Positions 26,253-35,591 of a stretch of 64,000 nt of DNA are shown here, piece by piece. Position 1 is the stretch's first letter; every line of letters begins with the position of its first letter. The DNA lies in the NCBI GenBank assembly GCA_002356515.1, contig AP017607.1:124001-188000 (forward strand), read 5' to 3'. The stretch comes from Mesorhizobium loti (GTDB lineage: Bacteria > Pseudomonadota > Alphaproteobacteria > Rhizobiales > Rhizobiaceae). The notes beneath the pieces are model-generated. The model worked only from the letters and a program-made list of their open reading frames with translations, made no database searches and was not told the DNA's origin. The translations under genes were made by a program, and so were the position numbers.

Positions 26253-26330
26253 TGGAGTGCGCCCCTGCGGGTGGACAGATTGATGGAATGGCATTGACCG
26301 TTTGGCCGGGCTTTCGAAGGATGGAAGGCC

Positions 26331-26681
26331 ATGGTTCGACATCGCACACACAGCATCGATTTCAAATGTCAGGTCGTGCAGGACTATCTTGCCGGCGAGA
26401 CGCTTCATGACTTGGCCAGGCGGCACGATCTGTCGCGCAATCTGATCCGCATCTGGATCCAGAAGTTCGAGGCCGGAGCATTCGACGACGAAGCCGCTGC
26501 GGCCGACACGATCCAGACTTACGAAGCCAGGATCGCCGCTCTGGAGCGGCTCGTCGGAAGGCAGGCTTTGGAGATCGAGTTTCTAAAGGGGGCTCTGAAG
26601 CACGGACCGCGGCCGAGAAGCGCGACCACATCCGTGATCACCGGCCCCATGGCATCTCCGTCGCAGAAGGATGCCGTCTGA
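26331..26681 (+). CDS. IS3-family transposase OrfA
   Basis: 116 residues. It has an N-terminal helix-turn-helix ([20 protein letters not shown], then [20 protein letters not shown]) and a leucine-zipper-like segment ([20 protein letters not shown]), the standard OrfA layout for terminal repeat binding and multimerisation. The last 20 or so residues look unnatural, while the orfB frame remains open upstream of the orfB ATG and reads [20 protein letters not shown], so the active enzyme is probably an OrfAB fusion made by a -1 frameshift near 26585. Confidence 0.9.
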   Translation: MVRHRTHSIDFKCQVVQDYLAGETLHDLARRHDLSRNLIRIWIQKFEAGAFDDEAAAADTIQTYEARIAALERLVGRQALEIEFLKGALKHGPRPRSATTSVITGPMASPSQKDAV

Positions 26682-27478
26682 TGGGGATCGCGCGCTCGAC
26701 CTTCTATGACCGTCCGGCCGTGAGCTTCGACGACACCGCCCTCGTCGAACGAATGATGGCGATCTCCGACAGCTTCGAGGCCTATGGCTATCGCCGCATG
26801 CAGGCCGCGTTGCGCCAGCAGGGCATCGTCGTCAACCACAAGAAGCTGCGACGCCTGATGCGCGAGCATGGCCTCCAGCCCCGCCGGCGCCGTCGTTACG
26901 TCGCCACCACCAATGGCGATCACGACCTGCCGATCTTCCCGAACCTGGCGAGAGAGATCATCCCCGGCGGTCCCGACCAGCTCTGGGTCGCCGACATCAC
27001 CTATGTCGCGATCCCGGCCGGGTTCGTCTACGTCGCCGTCATCCTCGACGCCTGGTCACGCAAGGTGGTGGGCTATGCGATCGCCAGGTCGATCGACGTG
27101 CGGCTCACGCTGGCGGCGCTGCAATCCGCCATCGAGAAGAGGAGACCGCCTCCGGGCTGCATCCATCACACGGACAGGGGTTCGCAATACGCGGCCGGGC
27201 GCTATCGCGAGCTGCTCGCGCAGCACGGCTTCGTCGGCTCGATGGGTCGCCGGGGCAATCCCTACGACAACGCCAAGGCGGAGAGCTTCATGAAGACGCT
27301 GAAGGTCGAGGCGGTTTATCCGATGGCCTACGAGGGCTTCGCGGACGTCGCCGTCGACCTTCCGCGTTTCATCGATCACGTATACAACGAGCGTCGGCTA
27401 CACTCGGCGCTCGGTTATCTGAGCCCGCAGCAGTTTGAGGATCAACACACCCGGCACCCTGTCAAAACCGCCGCCTGA
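26681..27478 (+). CDS. IS3-family transposase OrfB (DDE)
   Basis: 265 residues. The rve integrase core has the first Asp in [20 protein letters not shown], the second in [20 protein letters not shown], and the Glu in [20 protein letters not shown], followed by [20 protein letters not shown], the signature end of IS3-type OrfB. All catalytic residues are present. The ATG at 26681 overlaps the orfA stop by one base (TGATG). Confidence 0.94.
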   Translation: MGIARSTFYDRPAVSFDDTALVERMMAISDSFEAYGYRRMQAALRQQGIVVNHKKLRRLMREHGLQPRRRRRYVATTNGDHDLPIFPNLAREIIPGGPDQLWVADITYVAIPAGFVYVAVILDAWSRKVVGYAIARSIDVRLTLAALQSAIEKRRPPPGCIHHTDRGSQYAAGRYRELLAQHGFVGSMGRRGNPYDNAKAESFMKTLKVEAVYPMAYEGFADVAVDLPRFIDHVYNERRLHSALGYLSPQQFEDQHTRHPVKTAA

Positions 27479-27515
27479 TCCTGTTCACCCGCAGGGGCGC
27501 ACTCCAAGATGCGTA

Positions 27516-28454
27516 TCAACTTAGTTCCAGCTTCGCTAAGAATTCCTCCCACTCACGCTTAGACATTGAGGTGCCAAGTTGCTCTACGTGTTCCCCCGCA
27601 AGCATGCGGCGAAGTGCCTTTAGGGCCTCCCCGGAAAATGTCGCCGCTTCCAGTCGATGCTCGCGAAACGCTTCGTAGGTCAGCGGGACCCATTTTTTCA
27701 GGATGTCCAAAATTACCTCCGCATACACCCTGATCTCATACTGCGCGTGGGGATCGGCGCGAAGCCGGAGAAAATTCATGAGGTTGTGCAGATCGGTCTT
27801 CCAGTACCACTGGGTATAGAAGTTGAGCGACAGGTTCATGCGAGCAAGCTCTCGTGCTAGCCCTTCTTGGTCATCACGAAGCTGCTGGCCGCCTTCATCA
27901 TGATTTAGCAGATCGAGATAGTGATCGTAGTTGCGTTGCGCATCGTCTGTGAGAATTCGCAGTACTCGATCCGCCTCAGCAGCTCCCACGACCTCTCCGC
28001 GACCTTGGCGATTTTGCACCGATTGTGCTGACAGATGTTCCGGGGCGGGAATGTAGAATTCGCGATCGAGAATAGAATAGCGGGCCGAATATTCATTAAC
28101 GCTCGCCATCCGATGCCGGATCCACTGGCGTGCAACGAAGATCGGCAGCTTTACGTGGAACTTGATTTCCGCCATTTCGAACGGCGTGGTGTGCCAGTGG
28201 CGGAGCAGATAGTGGATTAAGCCCCGATCTTCAGAGATTTTTTTCGTGCCCCGGCCGTAGGATACACGGGCCGCCTGCACGACGGCACCGTCGTCGCCCA
28301 TATAGTCGACGACACGTACAAACCCGTGGTCGAGAACCGGAACGGCTTGATAGAGAATTTCCTCAAGCCCCTCGGATACAACGCGGCGTGTCGCCCTCGA
28401 GGCAGCGCGCGCCTCCTTGATCTCGAGTGACTGTTCTTCCGTAAGATTGGTCAT
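27516..28454 (-). CDS. thyX: FAD-dependent thymidylate synthase ThyX
   Basis: 312 residues. The ThyX signature [15 protein letters not shown] (RHRxxSxNxxSxR type) is intact near residues 118-132, with [20 protein letters not shown] before it and YKTDLHN-type residues ([20 protein letters not shown]) later. It makes dTMP from dUMP with methylenetetrahydrofolate and NADPH through FAD. Most alphaproteobacteria carry a chromosomal thymidylate synthase, so this plasmid copy may be extra. It lies 77 nt downstream of the three-gene operon on the same strand and right beside the IS3 element, so its association with the defence-like genes could be functional or only positional. Confidence 0.94.
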   Translation of the reverse strand: MTNLTEEQSLEIKEARAASRATRRVVSEGLEEILYQAVPVLDHGFVRVVDYMGDDGAVVQAARVSYGRGTKKISEDRGLIHYLLRHWHTTPFEMAEIKFHVKLPIFVARQWIRHRMASVNEYSARYSILDREFYIPAPEHLSAQSVQNRQGRGEVVGAAEADRVLRILTDDAQRNYDHYLDLLNHDEGGQQLRDDQEGLARELARMNLSLNFYTQWYWKTDLHNLMNFLRLRADPHAQYEIRVYAEVILDILKKWVPLTYEAFREHRLEAATFSGEALKALRRMLAGEHVEQLGTSMSKREWEEFLAKLELS

Positions 28455-28531
28455 CGTGTCCCCAAGTTTGGGCTAGCGTGCGCTCGAGTTTTACACTTCG
28501 GCTCATAAGAAAATCGAGACGGTCGCCGCTT

Positions 28532-29560
28532 TCATTGGCTCCAGAAAGAGGCGGGATCGAAGCGGTCGTTGATGCGATAGAAATAGATATTCCCAGAAGC
28601 CTTCACCTCATTCACGACATAGGTCGTTGGAGTCCGGCAGACGACCTGAATCTGGTCATCGGCGAGCGCCGCAATCGCGAATGCGACAGCATGAGTCTTG
28701 GGACCGATCGCAAAACAAGTAGTGCCGGCTGAACGGTTTTGAAGGACGCTGAGGGCGACAGCGGCAATTTCGTGAAGCTCGAATTGCTCCTGCCTGACGC
28801 CAGGAAAAGCCGCGAGTTGCTGAAGCGCCGGCCGCTCCCGGTCGATCACCGACGAAGGCAATCTGCGATGCCCTTCGGTAATGTGATAAAGGACCAAGCC
28901 GTTTGGCTCAAAACGGTCGACGATGGGACTCGCCTGCGTGAGCTCGGCACCAACGGAAATATAGAGATTTCTCCGATCCGGTACGTAGTCTTCCGACTCC
29001 AGATAGGGAATTTGCGACGTCGTCCATTCGCCTTCTGATATCAGCCCAAGCGGTTTGCCAGCGACATCGATCTGTGCGGCCCGCATCTCGTACTTCTCAG
29101 CCTCCGCATAGACAAGGTCGATAGAGGTGAACAGTTCACGACGGAATCCCAATCCGAGCAAAAAAAGCAAATAGCGTTTTGGAATGCACGTCATGTCCAT
29201 CAGCACACGGAGAGCGTGGCCCTTCTTGCGCGCGACCCCGAAAATCTCCTGCTCTAGCTTCTCAGCGTTGTCTGTAAATTGTGCAGACCGTTCCAGATCT
29301 AATATCCGGCAGTCGGCCATCGCGCCCTCAATCGTGGCGCGATTGCCGCTCTTGCGGCTCTCCATTTCGGTATCAGACGATGCGAAATGGATAATCAAAC
29401 TCTCGTCGCTGCGCCCCGAAAGAAGCGGGCTACAGGCGTGGCAGCGGCTCTCCCAGCTGACAGCCGCGATGACGAGATCGTATTGTTCGCGCAGGATACT
29501 GTGATCTTTGAGGATCGTCTGCGATATGCTGAGCGTCCCGATCGCTATCTCGTCAATCAT
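28532..29560 (-). CDS. Unknown Rossmann-like protein, third gene of MPE-ATPase operon
   Basis: 342 residues. I do not recognise a named family. The N-terminal half alternates strands and helices: LREQYDLVIAAVSWESRCHA (residues 22-41), SLIIHFASSDTE, and ALRVLMDMTCIPKRYLLFLL (residues 113-132), a pattern like nucleotide-sensing Rossmann folds such as CARF-type domains with their D-x-T motif, though this is only a resemblance. The C-terminal half has an alpha/beta segment around GTTCFAIGPKTHAVAFAIAA. No signal or membrane segment. It overlaps the ATPase gene by eight bases and so is translated with it. Confidence 0.72.
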   Translation of the reverse strand: MIDEIAIGTLSISQTILKDHSILREQYDLVIAAVSWESRCHACSPLLSGRSDESLIIHFASSDTEMESRKSGNRATIEGAMADCRILDLERSAQFTDNAEKLEQEIFGVARKKGHALRVLMDMTCIPKRYLLFLLGLGFRRELFTSIDLVYAEAEKYEMRAAQIDVAGKPLGLISEGEWTTSQIPYLESEDYVPDRRNLYISVGAELTQASPIVDRFEPNGLVLYHITEGHRRLPSSVIDRERPALQQLAAFPGVRQEQFELHEIAAVALSVLQNRSAGTTCFAIGPKTHAVAFAIAALADDQIQVVCRTPTTYVVNEVKASGNIYFYRINDRFDPASFWSQ

Positions 29561-31652
29561 CGAAACTCGGAACCTCGTGAGCCAGGGGGAGCGTCAGCTG
29601 TGAGCTCGAATTCGGTCGTCGCGCGAACTGCTTTGCCCAATCATCCGCGTCGACCTCTGGTGAGCCGATGCAGATCTGGTAGAGAATGTCCTCGGTCAGT
29701 TTCACAGGTTCGTAAGCACCCCGGTATGAGAACATAAAGCGAGGCGCGAAGCGTCGATGCAGTCGGAAACCAGAGATCTTCGGAGCCTCATCGTCCTCTC
29801 CGGACTTCGCCCCCCGCTTTGATGTCGTAGCGCGTAAATACCCTGACAATTCGGCGCGATGGATGATCTGGTTAATAAGCTCAATCTGGGTGGCGTTTGC
29901 CGGGTAGCTACGAGCTGGGTCAATGAAGAAAAGGCCGCGCTCGGTCGTTGCCAGCGACGAAGGATCTTCGAAATTCGCTTGGAGATGGTGCGTTAGGCGC
30001 CCGAGAACCGTGATGAATCGCATCACTGCTTCAGCATTGGAGTCGGTAAGAATTCCGATGCCGTCATAGAAGGCTTCGCTAGAGGCATAAATGCCATCAG
30101 TCTGAGTCTTGGCAGCAATCTTCGTCCTCGAGCGAGCAAACTTCTCCAGGACTTCTTCGGCCGAAAGCGAGCTGCGGTCCTTCGAAAAGCGGTCGAAAAT
30201 CTCGGCCATGATCTCCAAGAAGTCGCGGATCGAGCCGTCGGCCAGCGACGTGATCACACCCACCCCAGACATCGGCAATCTGCGGAAGCCGAGCCGGTTT
30301 GCAATATGGAGCATTGCACCGACGCTCTTGCGCCGTATCCAGGCCTGCTGGCTTTTGGCTTTCATCGCCGTTGCGTTCTTTGCGATCCTACTGAAATCCT
30401 CAGGTCGCGAGATCGGCGAGAAATTCTCCTTTTGACCAGTCCAGTGCCAAAGCACATAGGTCTGGTAGTAAGGGAGAGCTCCGGCTGGAGTACGATCAAG
30501 CCCATATTGACCGAGATCCAGGCCATGAAGGAACTCGGCAGCTTCGCGAAGCTGCCGTGCAAGCGGGCTAGTTGAGCGCGATATCATCGTTTCGATGATG
30601 TCGTTCACTACAATCGTCCCGAGCCGGCCTTTGAGCGAGAAATAGCGCTCGACCTCAGAACCCGTCACCAGGGGGCGTCGATCTTGCCTCAAAGAGAAAT
30701 ACACCCGCAGACTGGCGACCGCCTCGCAGAGCGCCTGGAATTCTGGCCGGTCTCTGTCGTCGAGCGATACGACACGGCGATCAGCGTCGGTCAAAGGCTG
30801 TTCATCGATGAAAGTCTCGCCTGCCTCTACCGCCTCGCCCACCGAGCAAATGACCCAAGAGGTTGGAAATCTGCTTTTGCGCACGAGCGTATTCACCGAT
30901 TTTCTCTGAAGCGGGCTCATCACCTCGCAATCGTCGAGGCAAAACTTAAAGCCGAGCCTCTGGCCGCAGGTAAGCTTGCTATGGGCCATGGATTGCGACA
31001 GACGCTCGATCACGAAGGAAAGAAGTTCATGCGGCTCGCGGATCGGAAGCTTTTCGACCAGACTCTTGACGTAACCGCGGCCGCAGGCTTCGTTCATTCG
31101 CCTGACCATATTGCGAAGCGCTCGCGAAAGGTCGACAAACGTTTTTGGGGGCTGCTCTGTGAAGGACAAGATTTCTGGAAACTCCGCCGTCGTGTCTGCG
31201 ACAATTGAAAGCTCGCTGCCAGCCGACAGCGTCAAGACGTCCTCGACGCGTAAGGTGTGGGCTGCAGAAAGTGCCTTCTCGACGGCAATTAATTCGAGCG
31301 CGAGGGAATAGAACCGGAAGAACTCGTAATCAGGACGCGGCGAGTCCGGAAAGATCTCGGACCAGCGCATATAGCCCATCGAGCCCGAAACATGATCCGG
31401 CAGGCGTATGTAGACGCCAATGTGGTTAAAGTCCGAGATGGTCTTCTGGATTCGGAGTGAAGGATTGGAGAACAGATCCTCCCAGCAAATGCTCCGAAGA
31501 AGCGTAGTCTTGCCGCTGCCCCGGCTTCCATAAACGAACACCGATTTGTCGGCGGCCAAATGTGCCGCGGTCGGCGTAAACCATATTAGGGGAGAGCCGG
31601 AGCTCTCGTGCTCCCACCGCGTCGGTCGGAAAGGGTTCACGACGGCTGCCAC
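29553..31652 (-). CDS. P-loop ATPase (ORC/CDC6- or STAND-like), second gene of operon
   Basis: 699 residues. Walker A is VFVYGSRGSGKTTLLRSICW near residues 37-56; Walker B is probably LGFKFCLDDCEVMSPLQRKS near 255, with an LDDCE core in place of the usual DDxD/E. A sensor-like strand SWVICSVGEAVEAGETF follows, and the C-terminal 350 residues are helical (winged-helix-like stretches such as RRKSVGAMLHIANRLGFRRL). There is no membrane segment. Large single ATPases of this type serve as sensors or motors in many bacterial conflict systems. It begins at GTG 31652, directly abutting the metallophosphoesterase stop (TAG-GTG), and overlaps the next gene, so the three are one operon. Confidence 0.82.
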   Translation of the reverse strand: MAAVVNPFRPTRWEHESSGSPLIWFTPTAAHLAADKSVFVYGSRGSGKTTLLRSICWEDLFSNPSLRIQKTISDFNHIGVYIRLPDHVSGSMGYMRWSEIFPDSPRPDYEFFRFYSLALELIAVEKALSAAHTLRVEDVLTLSAGSELSIVADTTAEFPEILSFTEQPPKTFVDLSRALRNMVRRMNEACGRGYVKSLVEKLPIREPHELLSFVIERLSQSMAHSKLTCGQRLGFKFCLDDCEVMSPLQRKSVNTLVRKSRFPTSWVICSVGEAVEAGETFIDEQPLTDADRRVVSLDDRDRPEFQALCEAVASLRVYFSLRQDRRPLVTGSEVERYFSLKGRLGTIVVNDIIETMISRSTSPLARQLREAAEFLHGLDLGQYGLDRTPAGALPYYQTYVLWHWTGQKENFSPISRPEDFSRIAKNATAMKAKSQQAWIRRKSVGAMLHIANRLGFRRLPMSGVGVITSLADGSIRDFLEIMAEIFDRFSKDRSSLSAEEVLEKFARSRTKIAAKTQTDGIYASSEAFYDGIGILTDSNAEAVMRFITVLGRLTHHLQANFEDPSSLATTERGLFFIDPARSYPANATQIELINQIIHRAELSGYLRATTSKRGAKSGEDDEAPKISGFRLHRRFAPRFMFSYRGAYEPVKLTEDILYQICIGSPEVDADDWAKQFARRPNSSSQLTLPLAHEVPSFDD

Positions 31653-32921
31653 CTACTTCTCCGCTCTTAAAATCCAATGCGTCGGCGAAAGATCGTAGTT
31701 GTCGATCGTGATACTACTTTCAGCCTGCAACTCCTCGACGATGATCGTCAGTCGTCGTTCATCCAAGCCGTTCGGCTCGTTCAGAAAATGTTTTGTCAGC
31801 TCTGGCCAATACATCTGCCCCACTTCCAGCACCTTTCCATAGATAATACCGGTGTTGCGATCGGAGCTGCGTCTGCGCCCAAGGGCGATCGATATGGCGG
31901 TTTCCCGCTTCAAGATCCCTGATTTGTCGACCCGGTAGGGAGTGATGTGACAGGCAAGCGGAGCCGTGTTCTCGCCGAAAAGAATATCGACCAAATTAAA
32001 GCCCTTCGGAATGTCAGGGGCACTGATCGAGACAACGGGGAAGCCGCCCGGAAGCTGCAAAACCTCAACTGGATCCTCATGGATATGGCCGTGCAAATAT
32101 ATCGCCGGCCGCCCGAGTTCTCCGAGAGCGCCACGCAGCGCACCGCCGTTGACGAGTTCGGTATAGGGCGCAAGACGCGGCCGCCTTTGCGGAAGCAAAT
32201 TGTGGTGGGCGACGAGCACCGGAATGGCGCCCCCCGATAGGGCTTCCATTTTCGTTACAACACTCTCGATCGTTTCTTCGGAGATCGCAGGAGTGTCCAA
32301 CTGGCGATCGTAGTAAGCCCGCATCGCGGCGTCCGAATCAGGCCCGCTCATGACAGTTTTAATTGCCTCGGCAATCTGGAAGCGAAACTCGGGCGGAATG
32401 TAGCTTTCTTCGCCGCAGCCCCAGCAACTGTTGAGAAGAAAAAGCTCTATGCGAGCATTCTCTTTTTCGAGCGATCGATGCATCGCCTTGTTGATCGGCA
32501 AGGCGGGCAGCCCCGCCGCGATTAAGGCCTCCACCAGTGGCGTGAACTTGGTGCTAATGCCTGGTTTAAGGGCAAGAGTGCGGTTGATGTCGTGGTTTCC
32601 GGGAACAATCCCGACCGGGATATCGCGAAAAAGGCCATTTGACCCGATCTGCAGCGCACTGGCGATGTAGGTTGCGCAGGCCGCGTAGCCGTCAAGCTTG
32701 CCATAGTCGGTCAGGTCGCCCATGAAAAGGACGGCATCGATATCTTGTTCCTTTATGATCTCAAAGATGCGCCGGAAGACGGTCTTTATCGGGCTGCGCG
32801 ATATGATGTTCTTCAGGTTCAGCGGAAACGTTGTGTCCTTATCGTCCACGAAGGCCTTATTGCCAGCGTTGGAAACTAGGTGGATGTCGCCGATCTGCAG
32901 AAGCCGAATTTTTGGTAGCAC
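31653..32921 (-). CDS. Calcineurin-like metallophosphoesterase, first gene of operon
   Basis: 422 residues with all five metallophosphoesterase blocks: RLLQIGDIHLVSNAGNKAFV (D-x-H), DAVLFMGDLTDYGK (GD), PVGIVPGNHDINRTL (GNHD), IPVLVAHHNLLPQRRPRL (H) and AIYLHGHIHEDP (GHxH). Such enzymes hydrolyse phosphodiesters, including nucleic acids or cyclic nucleotides. The C-terminal 120 residues form an extra domain without recognisable family. The GTG start at 32921 is preceded by GGAGGGGG. An ATPase and an unknown protein are translationally linked downstream, which makes this the probable effector or signal-hydrolysing part of a multi-protein system. Confidence 0.85.
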   Translation of the reverse strand: MLPKIRLLQIGDIHLVSNAGNKAFVDDKDTTFPLNLKNIISRSPIKTVFRRIFEIIKEQDIDAVLFMGDLTDYGKLDGYAACATYIASALQIGSNGLFRDIPVGIVPGNHDINRTLALKPGISTKFTPLVEALIAAGLPALPINKAMHRSLEKENARIELFLLNSCWGCGEESYIPPEFRFQIAEAIKTVMSGPDSDAAMRAYYDRQLDTPAISEETIESVVTKMEALSGGAIPVLVAHHNLLPQRRPRLAPYTELVNGGALRGALGELGRPAIYLHGHIHEDPVEVLQLPGGFPVVSISAPDIPKGFNLVDILFGENTAPLACHITPYRVDKSGILKRETAISIALGRRRSSDRNTGIIYGKVLEVGQMYWPELTKHFLNEPNGLDERRLTIIVEELQAESSITIDNYDLSPTHWILRAEK

Positions 32922-33269
32922 TACATGTCCCCCTCCCGAAGACTGCAGTATCGTTCTTGTCGGTGCATTGCAACGTCATGGCGGGAACTTGAAACTCTCT
33001 CAGTGCAAGAGGCGAACGACGTTGCGGTTTGGGGTAAGGCCCTAGCAATACCGCCTTCCCCTGAGAATCGAGCCTCCGCGAACGGATCAACGAGAACTCG
33101 TGGAAACTTGCCGCCTATCACGTTCTGGAAGGTCTATCCGAGAGGCTCGGTGGACACCGCTCCCGGACCAAAATGCCCGCTTTTTCACAAGATCCGTTGC
33201 CGTCCATCGGCCCAGCTCATTTCTTGACGGTTGGTCCTCGAGCTCCTGCGACTATCGCCCGACTTCCGC
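32922..33269 (-). other. Intergenic region, promoter of the MPE operon expected
   Basis: About 350 bp between the end of the E1-like gene and the start of the metallophosphoesterase gene, all on the minus strand. No supported gene. It contains the GGAGGGGG ribosome-binding site at about 32929-32936; I cannot identify a reliable promoter by eye. Confidence 0.4.
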
Positions 33270-34613
33270 CTAGCCTACGAACACAACATAGCGCGAGCCC
33301 GCGACTGCGACTTTGTGCACGCTTTTGTCACGACCCTCGCATAGGCAGCCAGTACGATGCGGAATCGGCGTGCCGATCAACAGCGGCTGGCCCTTGAGGC
33401 CAAGCATTACTCGTTCGGCCGAGAACGGGTAACCGGGAGCGTTTAGCTTGAGAACCTCTGCTGCGGTCATTAGACCCGCGGCGAAGGAGAGGAAGGGCAG
33501 AGCCGCGTCGGTGCGCTTTTCCTCGACCGTCGTCTGGGACGCGGTGGACCCGTCTGTGGCGCACGTAGTTGGAGCGTACTTCTCGTCGGGCGGGAACACG
33601 CAGAGCGAACACGCTTTCGCTCCGGGTACATGCCGCATCAAGGTCGCCTGCCAATTCCGACCCGTGGTGGCGTAGAACTGGATCGGAGGGAACCCCATCT
33701 CGATATGGTAGCGCACGTTGAACTCGTTGGCGGCCGAGATCAGAATGTCCGTCGAACCGGCCTCACGGAGACTCCAGAGCGCGGACTCATGCAAGGCGAC
33801 CGCGTCGACCGCTACTTCCTCGACACCGGCTCGGCGCAGAAAGGCGGCGACGGCGTCGACTTTGGCCATGTCGACCTTAGCATGGGCATCTGTGAAGATG
33901 GGTGAGCGGGTGATGTTATGGATTCCGATCCCGTCGTGATCGATGAGGCTTGCGCGGAAGTCCCTCGTCGCAAGCGCCAGAAAGTAGTTGGCGGCGGACC
34001 CCACCGAGCCGAGCCCTGCAGTCATGACGTGGCCTAGCGAGACCCCGACTGGGGAGAATTCCACCCGCTTGGGGACATCGGTCCAATCCCAAGCGTTGCA
34101 GGCGAAGGACTCGGTCATGGCGCCGAAGCGGGTGCGGAACAGATGCGCGGCACCCAATACCACGGCCAGCGCCGCGCCTATTCCGACATCCGATTCGATC
34201 GGGGATAGCGGCGACGGCCCCGGACCAATGTAGGCGTTCCACCCAGAGCCGTGGATGACAGTGTTGTGGCCGTCGGGTCCGAGATGGAAGCGAAAATCGC
34301 CTGCGGTCACTTGGTGTGTGCCGTAGCTGCCGAACGGGTCGGCGGCTCTCATTCCATCAAGGGCATGCTCGACAAGCGAACGGCCGGCCCATGGAAGGCG
34401 CGGGTGGATAGGTATGTCCGGGAAGCCCACCTGCACCGAGGGTGACAGCCGTCCCAACAGGTTGCAGGCGACGAGTGCTGCCACTTGCCCGTCGTAACTT
34501 GCGAGGTAATCGGGCGACGCGGTGATCGCGACGACCTGCGTTTGGTCGAGTGGCGACGTGCCGTAGCGAAGCATGCGATCGTTCAATCGGTCGTAAAACT
34601 GTTGCTGGTCCAT
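33270..34613 (-). CDS. E1-like (ThiF-fold) enzyme of ubiquitin-like operon
   Basis: 447 residues. The C-terminal two-thirds is a ThiF/E1 adenylation fold: HVMTAGLGSVGSAANYFLAL (nucleotide-binding GxGxxG), ASLIDHDGIGIHNITRSPIF, and the downstream Cys segment GAKACSLCVFPPDEKYAPTT with further Cys residues that could include a catalytic or zinc-binding Cys. The N-terminal 190 residues are a non-standard domain. E1 enzymes adenylate and thioesterify the C-terminus of a ubiquitin-like protein. I chose ATG 34613; an upstream start at 34682 is in frame. It overlaps the JAB gene by 31 nt and is the last gene of the Ubl-E2-JAB-E1 operon. Confidence 0.86.
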   Translation of the reverse strand: MDQQQFYDRLNDRMLRYGTSPLDQTQVVAITASPDYLASYDGQVAALVACNLLGRLSPSVQVGFPDIPIHPRLPWAGRSLVEHALDGMRAADPFGSYGTHQVTAGDFRFHLGPDGHNTVIHGSGWNAYIGPGPSPLSPIESDVGIGAALAVVLGAAHLFRTRFGAMTESFACNAWDWTDVPKRVEFSPVGVSLGHVMTAGLGSVGSAANYFLALATRDFRASLIDHDGIGIHNITRSPIFTDAHAKVDMAKVDAVAAFLRRAGVEEVAVDAVALHESALWSLREAGSTDILISAANEFNVRYHIEMGFPPIQFYATTGRNWQATLMRHVPGAKACSLCVFPPDEKYAPTTCATDGSTASQTTVEEKRTDAALPFLSFAAGLMTAAEVLKLNAPGYPFSAERVMLGLKGQPLLIGTPIPHRTGCLCEGRDKSVHKVAVAGSRYVVFVG

Positions 34614-35134
34614 GGCCCGCCTGCCGGAATGATAATGATGTCGTCGTCCGATAGCTCGATCCAGCCGTGCGGCTTCTGCCACAGATAGGCGGCGGCGCCA
34701 GCCAGCGAGGGTAGAAACCGTCCATAATCAGGCAGCACGAGTGAGGCGTATCCCGGGTAACGGATCTTGGCGCCTTCGACGTCACCATCGCTATGGAAGG
34801 CTTGGCCCGGATGGGTGTGGACCTGGGCTACCACCTGCAACTCGAACCGCGCCGCCGCCTGCATGCAGGTCACCATGGCGCGAGTCGGAACATGAAAACT
34901 GCCCGCCGTCGTCCGCGCCTCGGGCGCGAAGACCGCTACGGCAAGAGTGACGGCACCGTCGGTCCGGCCGAGCAGATAGGCGATCCCCTCATGCCGCTGC
35001 TGTTGAGACCGGACCAGCGCGGCCATCAAGTCTTGGAGCGCATCCGTGGTCACCAGCAACCTGGCCGGCTGTGGCGAAATTGCAATGCACTTTGGCTTTC
35101 GGCCGAGAACACGCTTGAGCCAACCGGGGATCAT
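34583..35134 (-). CDS. JAB/MPN (JAMM) peptidase of ubiquitin-like operon
   Basis: 183 residues. The JAMM zinc motif is complete: VVAQVHTHPGQAFHSDGD gives H-x-H-P plus S and D, with a Glu upstream in QQRHEGIAYLLGRTDGAV. Such enzymes deconjugate or process ubiquitin-like proteins. I chose ATG 35134, which overlaps the E2 stop as ATGA; an upstream frame to 35251 runs inside the E2 gene and has no similarity. Its likely substrates are the C-terminal extension of the Ubl and its conjugates. Confidence 0.9.
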   Translation of the reverse strand: MIPGWLKRVLGRKPKCIAISPQPARLLVTTDALQDLMAALVRSQQQRHEGIAYLLGRTDGAVTLAVAVFAPEARTTAGSFHVPTRAMVTCMQAAARFELQVVAQVHTHPGQAFHSDGDVEGAKIRYPGYASLVLPDYGRFLPSLAGAAAYLWQKPHGWIELSDDDIIIIPAGGPWTSNSFTTD

Positions 35135-35586
35135 GCTGCCAGCCTGCCTTCGTAGCTCTTCATCAGCTCGCAGGCGATACGCAGGGCCATGGCACCCAAG
35201 GTGCGGCACGCCCTCGTGTATGCGTTGTTCTGCCAGGCGCCGATCTGCCAATCTGAATGCGGTCCGCGGGAATCGACAGTTTTATAGGCGAGGCGATTCC
35301 ATGGCGCGCAGATCACGCCGTTACCGTGCAGGAAATTGCCGCCCCGCGGAGTATCCGGCCGATTGTCGATCCTGCCGGTCGCCGGGTTGAACCAGTGCCA
35401 GGCAGGAGGTGTGGCAGGATAGCCGTCACACCTCACGCGCAGGTGGTAGATCAAGCCGTCCTTGGCAGGGAGCCCGAGGACGAAGGTCAGGTCATCGATC
35501 TGCTCGATCGACCAGCCCATAAGGCTGGCATTCTCCTTAAGCGCGTCGAGTTCAACCTTCACCAGCAGGGCAGCGGGAGTGCTCAT
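35131..35586 (-). CDS. E2-like (UBC-fold) protein of ubiquitin-like operon
   Basis: 151 residues. The fold is suggested by FVLGLPAKDGLIYHLRVRCD, then GYPATPPAWHWFNPATGRID (a P-P-x-x-x-F type element typical of UBC folds) and FLHGNGVICAPWNRLAYKTV, where the Cys after GV sits at the position of the E2 catalytic Cys. A helical C-terminus follows (ACRTLGAMALRIACELMKSY). E2 proteins receive the Ubl from E1 as a thioester. The start is five bases after the Ubl stop and the stop overlaps the JAB start, so it is tightly coupled to both. Confidence 0.85.
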   Translation of the reverse strand: MSTPAALLVKVELDALKENASLMGWSIEQIDDLTFVLGLPAKDGLIYHLRVRCDGYPATPPAWHWFNPATGRIDNRPDTPRGGNFLHGNGVICAPWNRLAYKTVDSRGPHSDWQIGAWQNNAYTRACRTLGAMALRIACELMKSYEGRLAA

Positions 35587-35591
35587 GATGA

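Larger units (their letters stand above)
26253..27506 (+). mobile_element. IS3-family insertion sequence, complete
   Basis: 1254 bp bounded by 26-bp inverted repeats with one mismatch, beginning TGGAGTGCGCCCCTGCGGG at 26253 and ending with its complement at 27506. The three bases before (AGA at 26250-26252) and after (AGA at 27507-27509) are identical, which is the 3-bp target duplication typical of IS3-family insertion. It carries orfA and orfB in the usual arrangement. The preserved ends and target duplication point to recent insertion. Confidence 0.93.

Noticed and set aside
28532..32921. Assigning the three-gene operon to a named defence system
   Set aside because: The component set did not match any system that I can recall with confidence, so I leave it unnamed.
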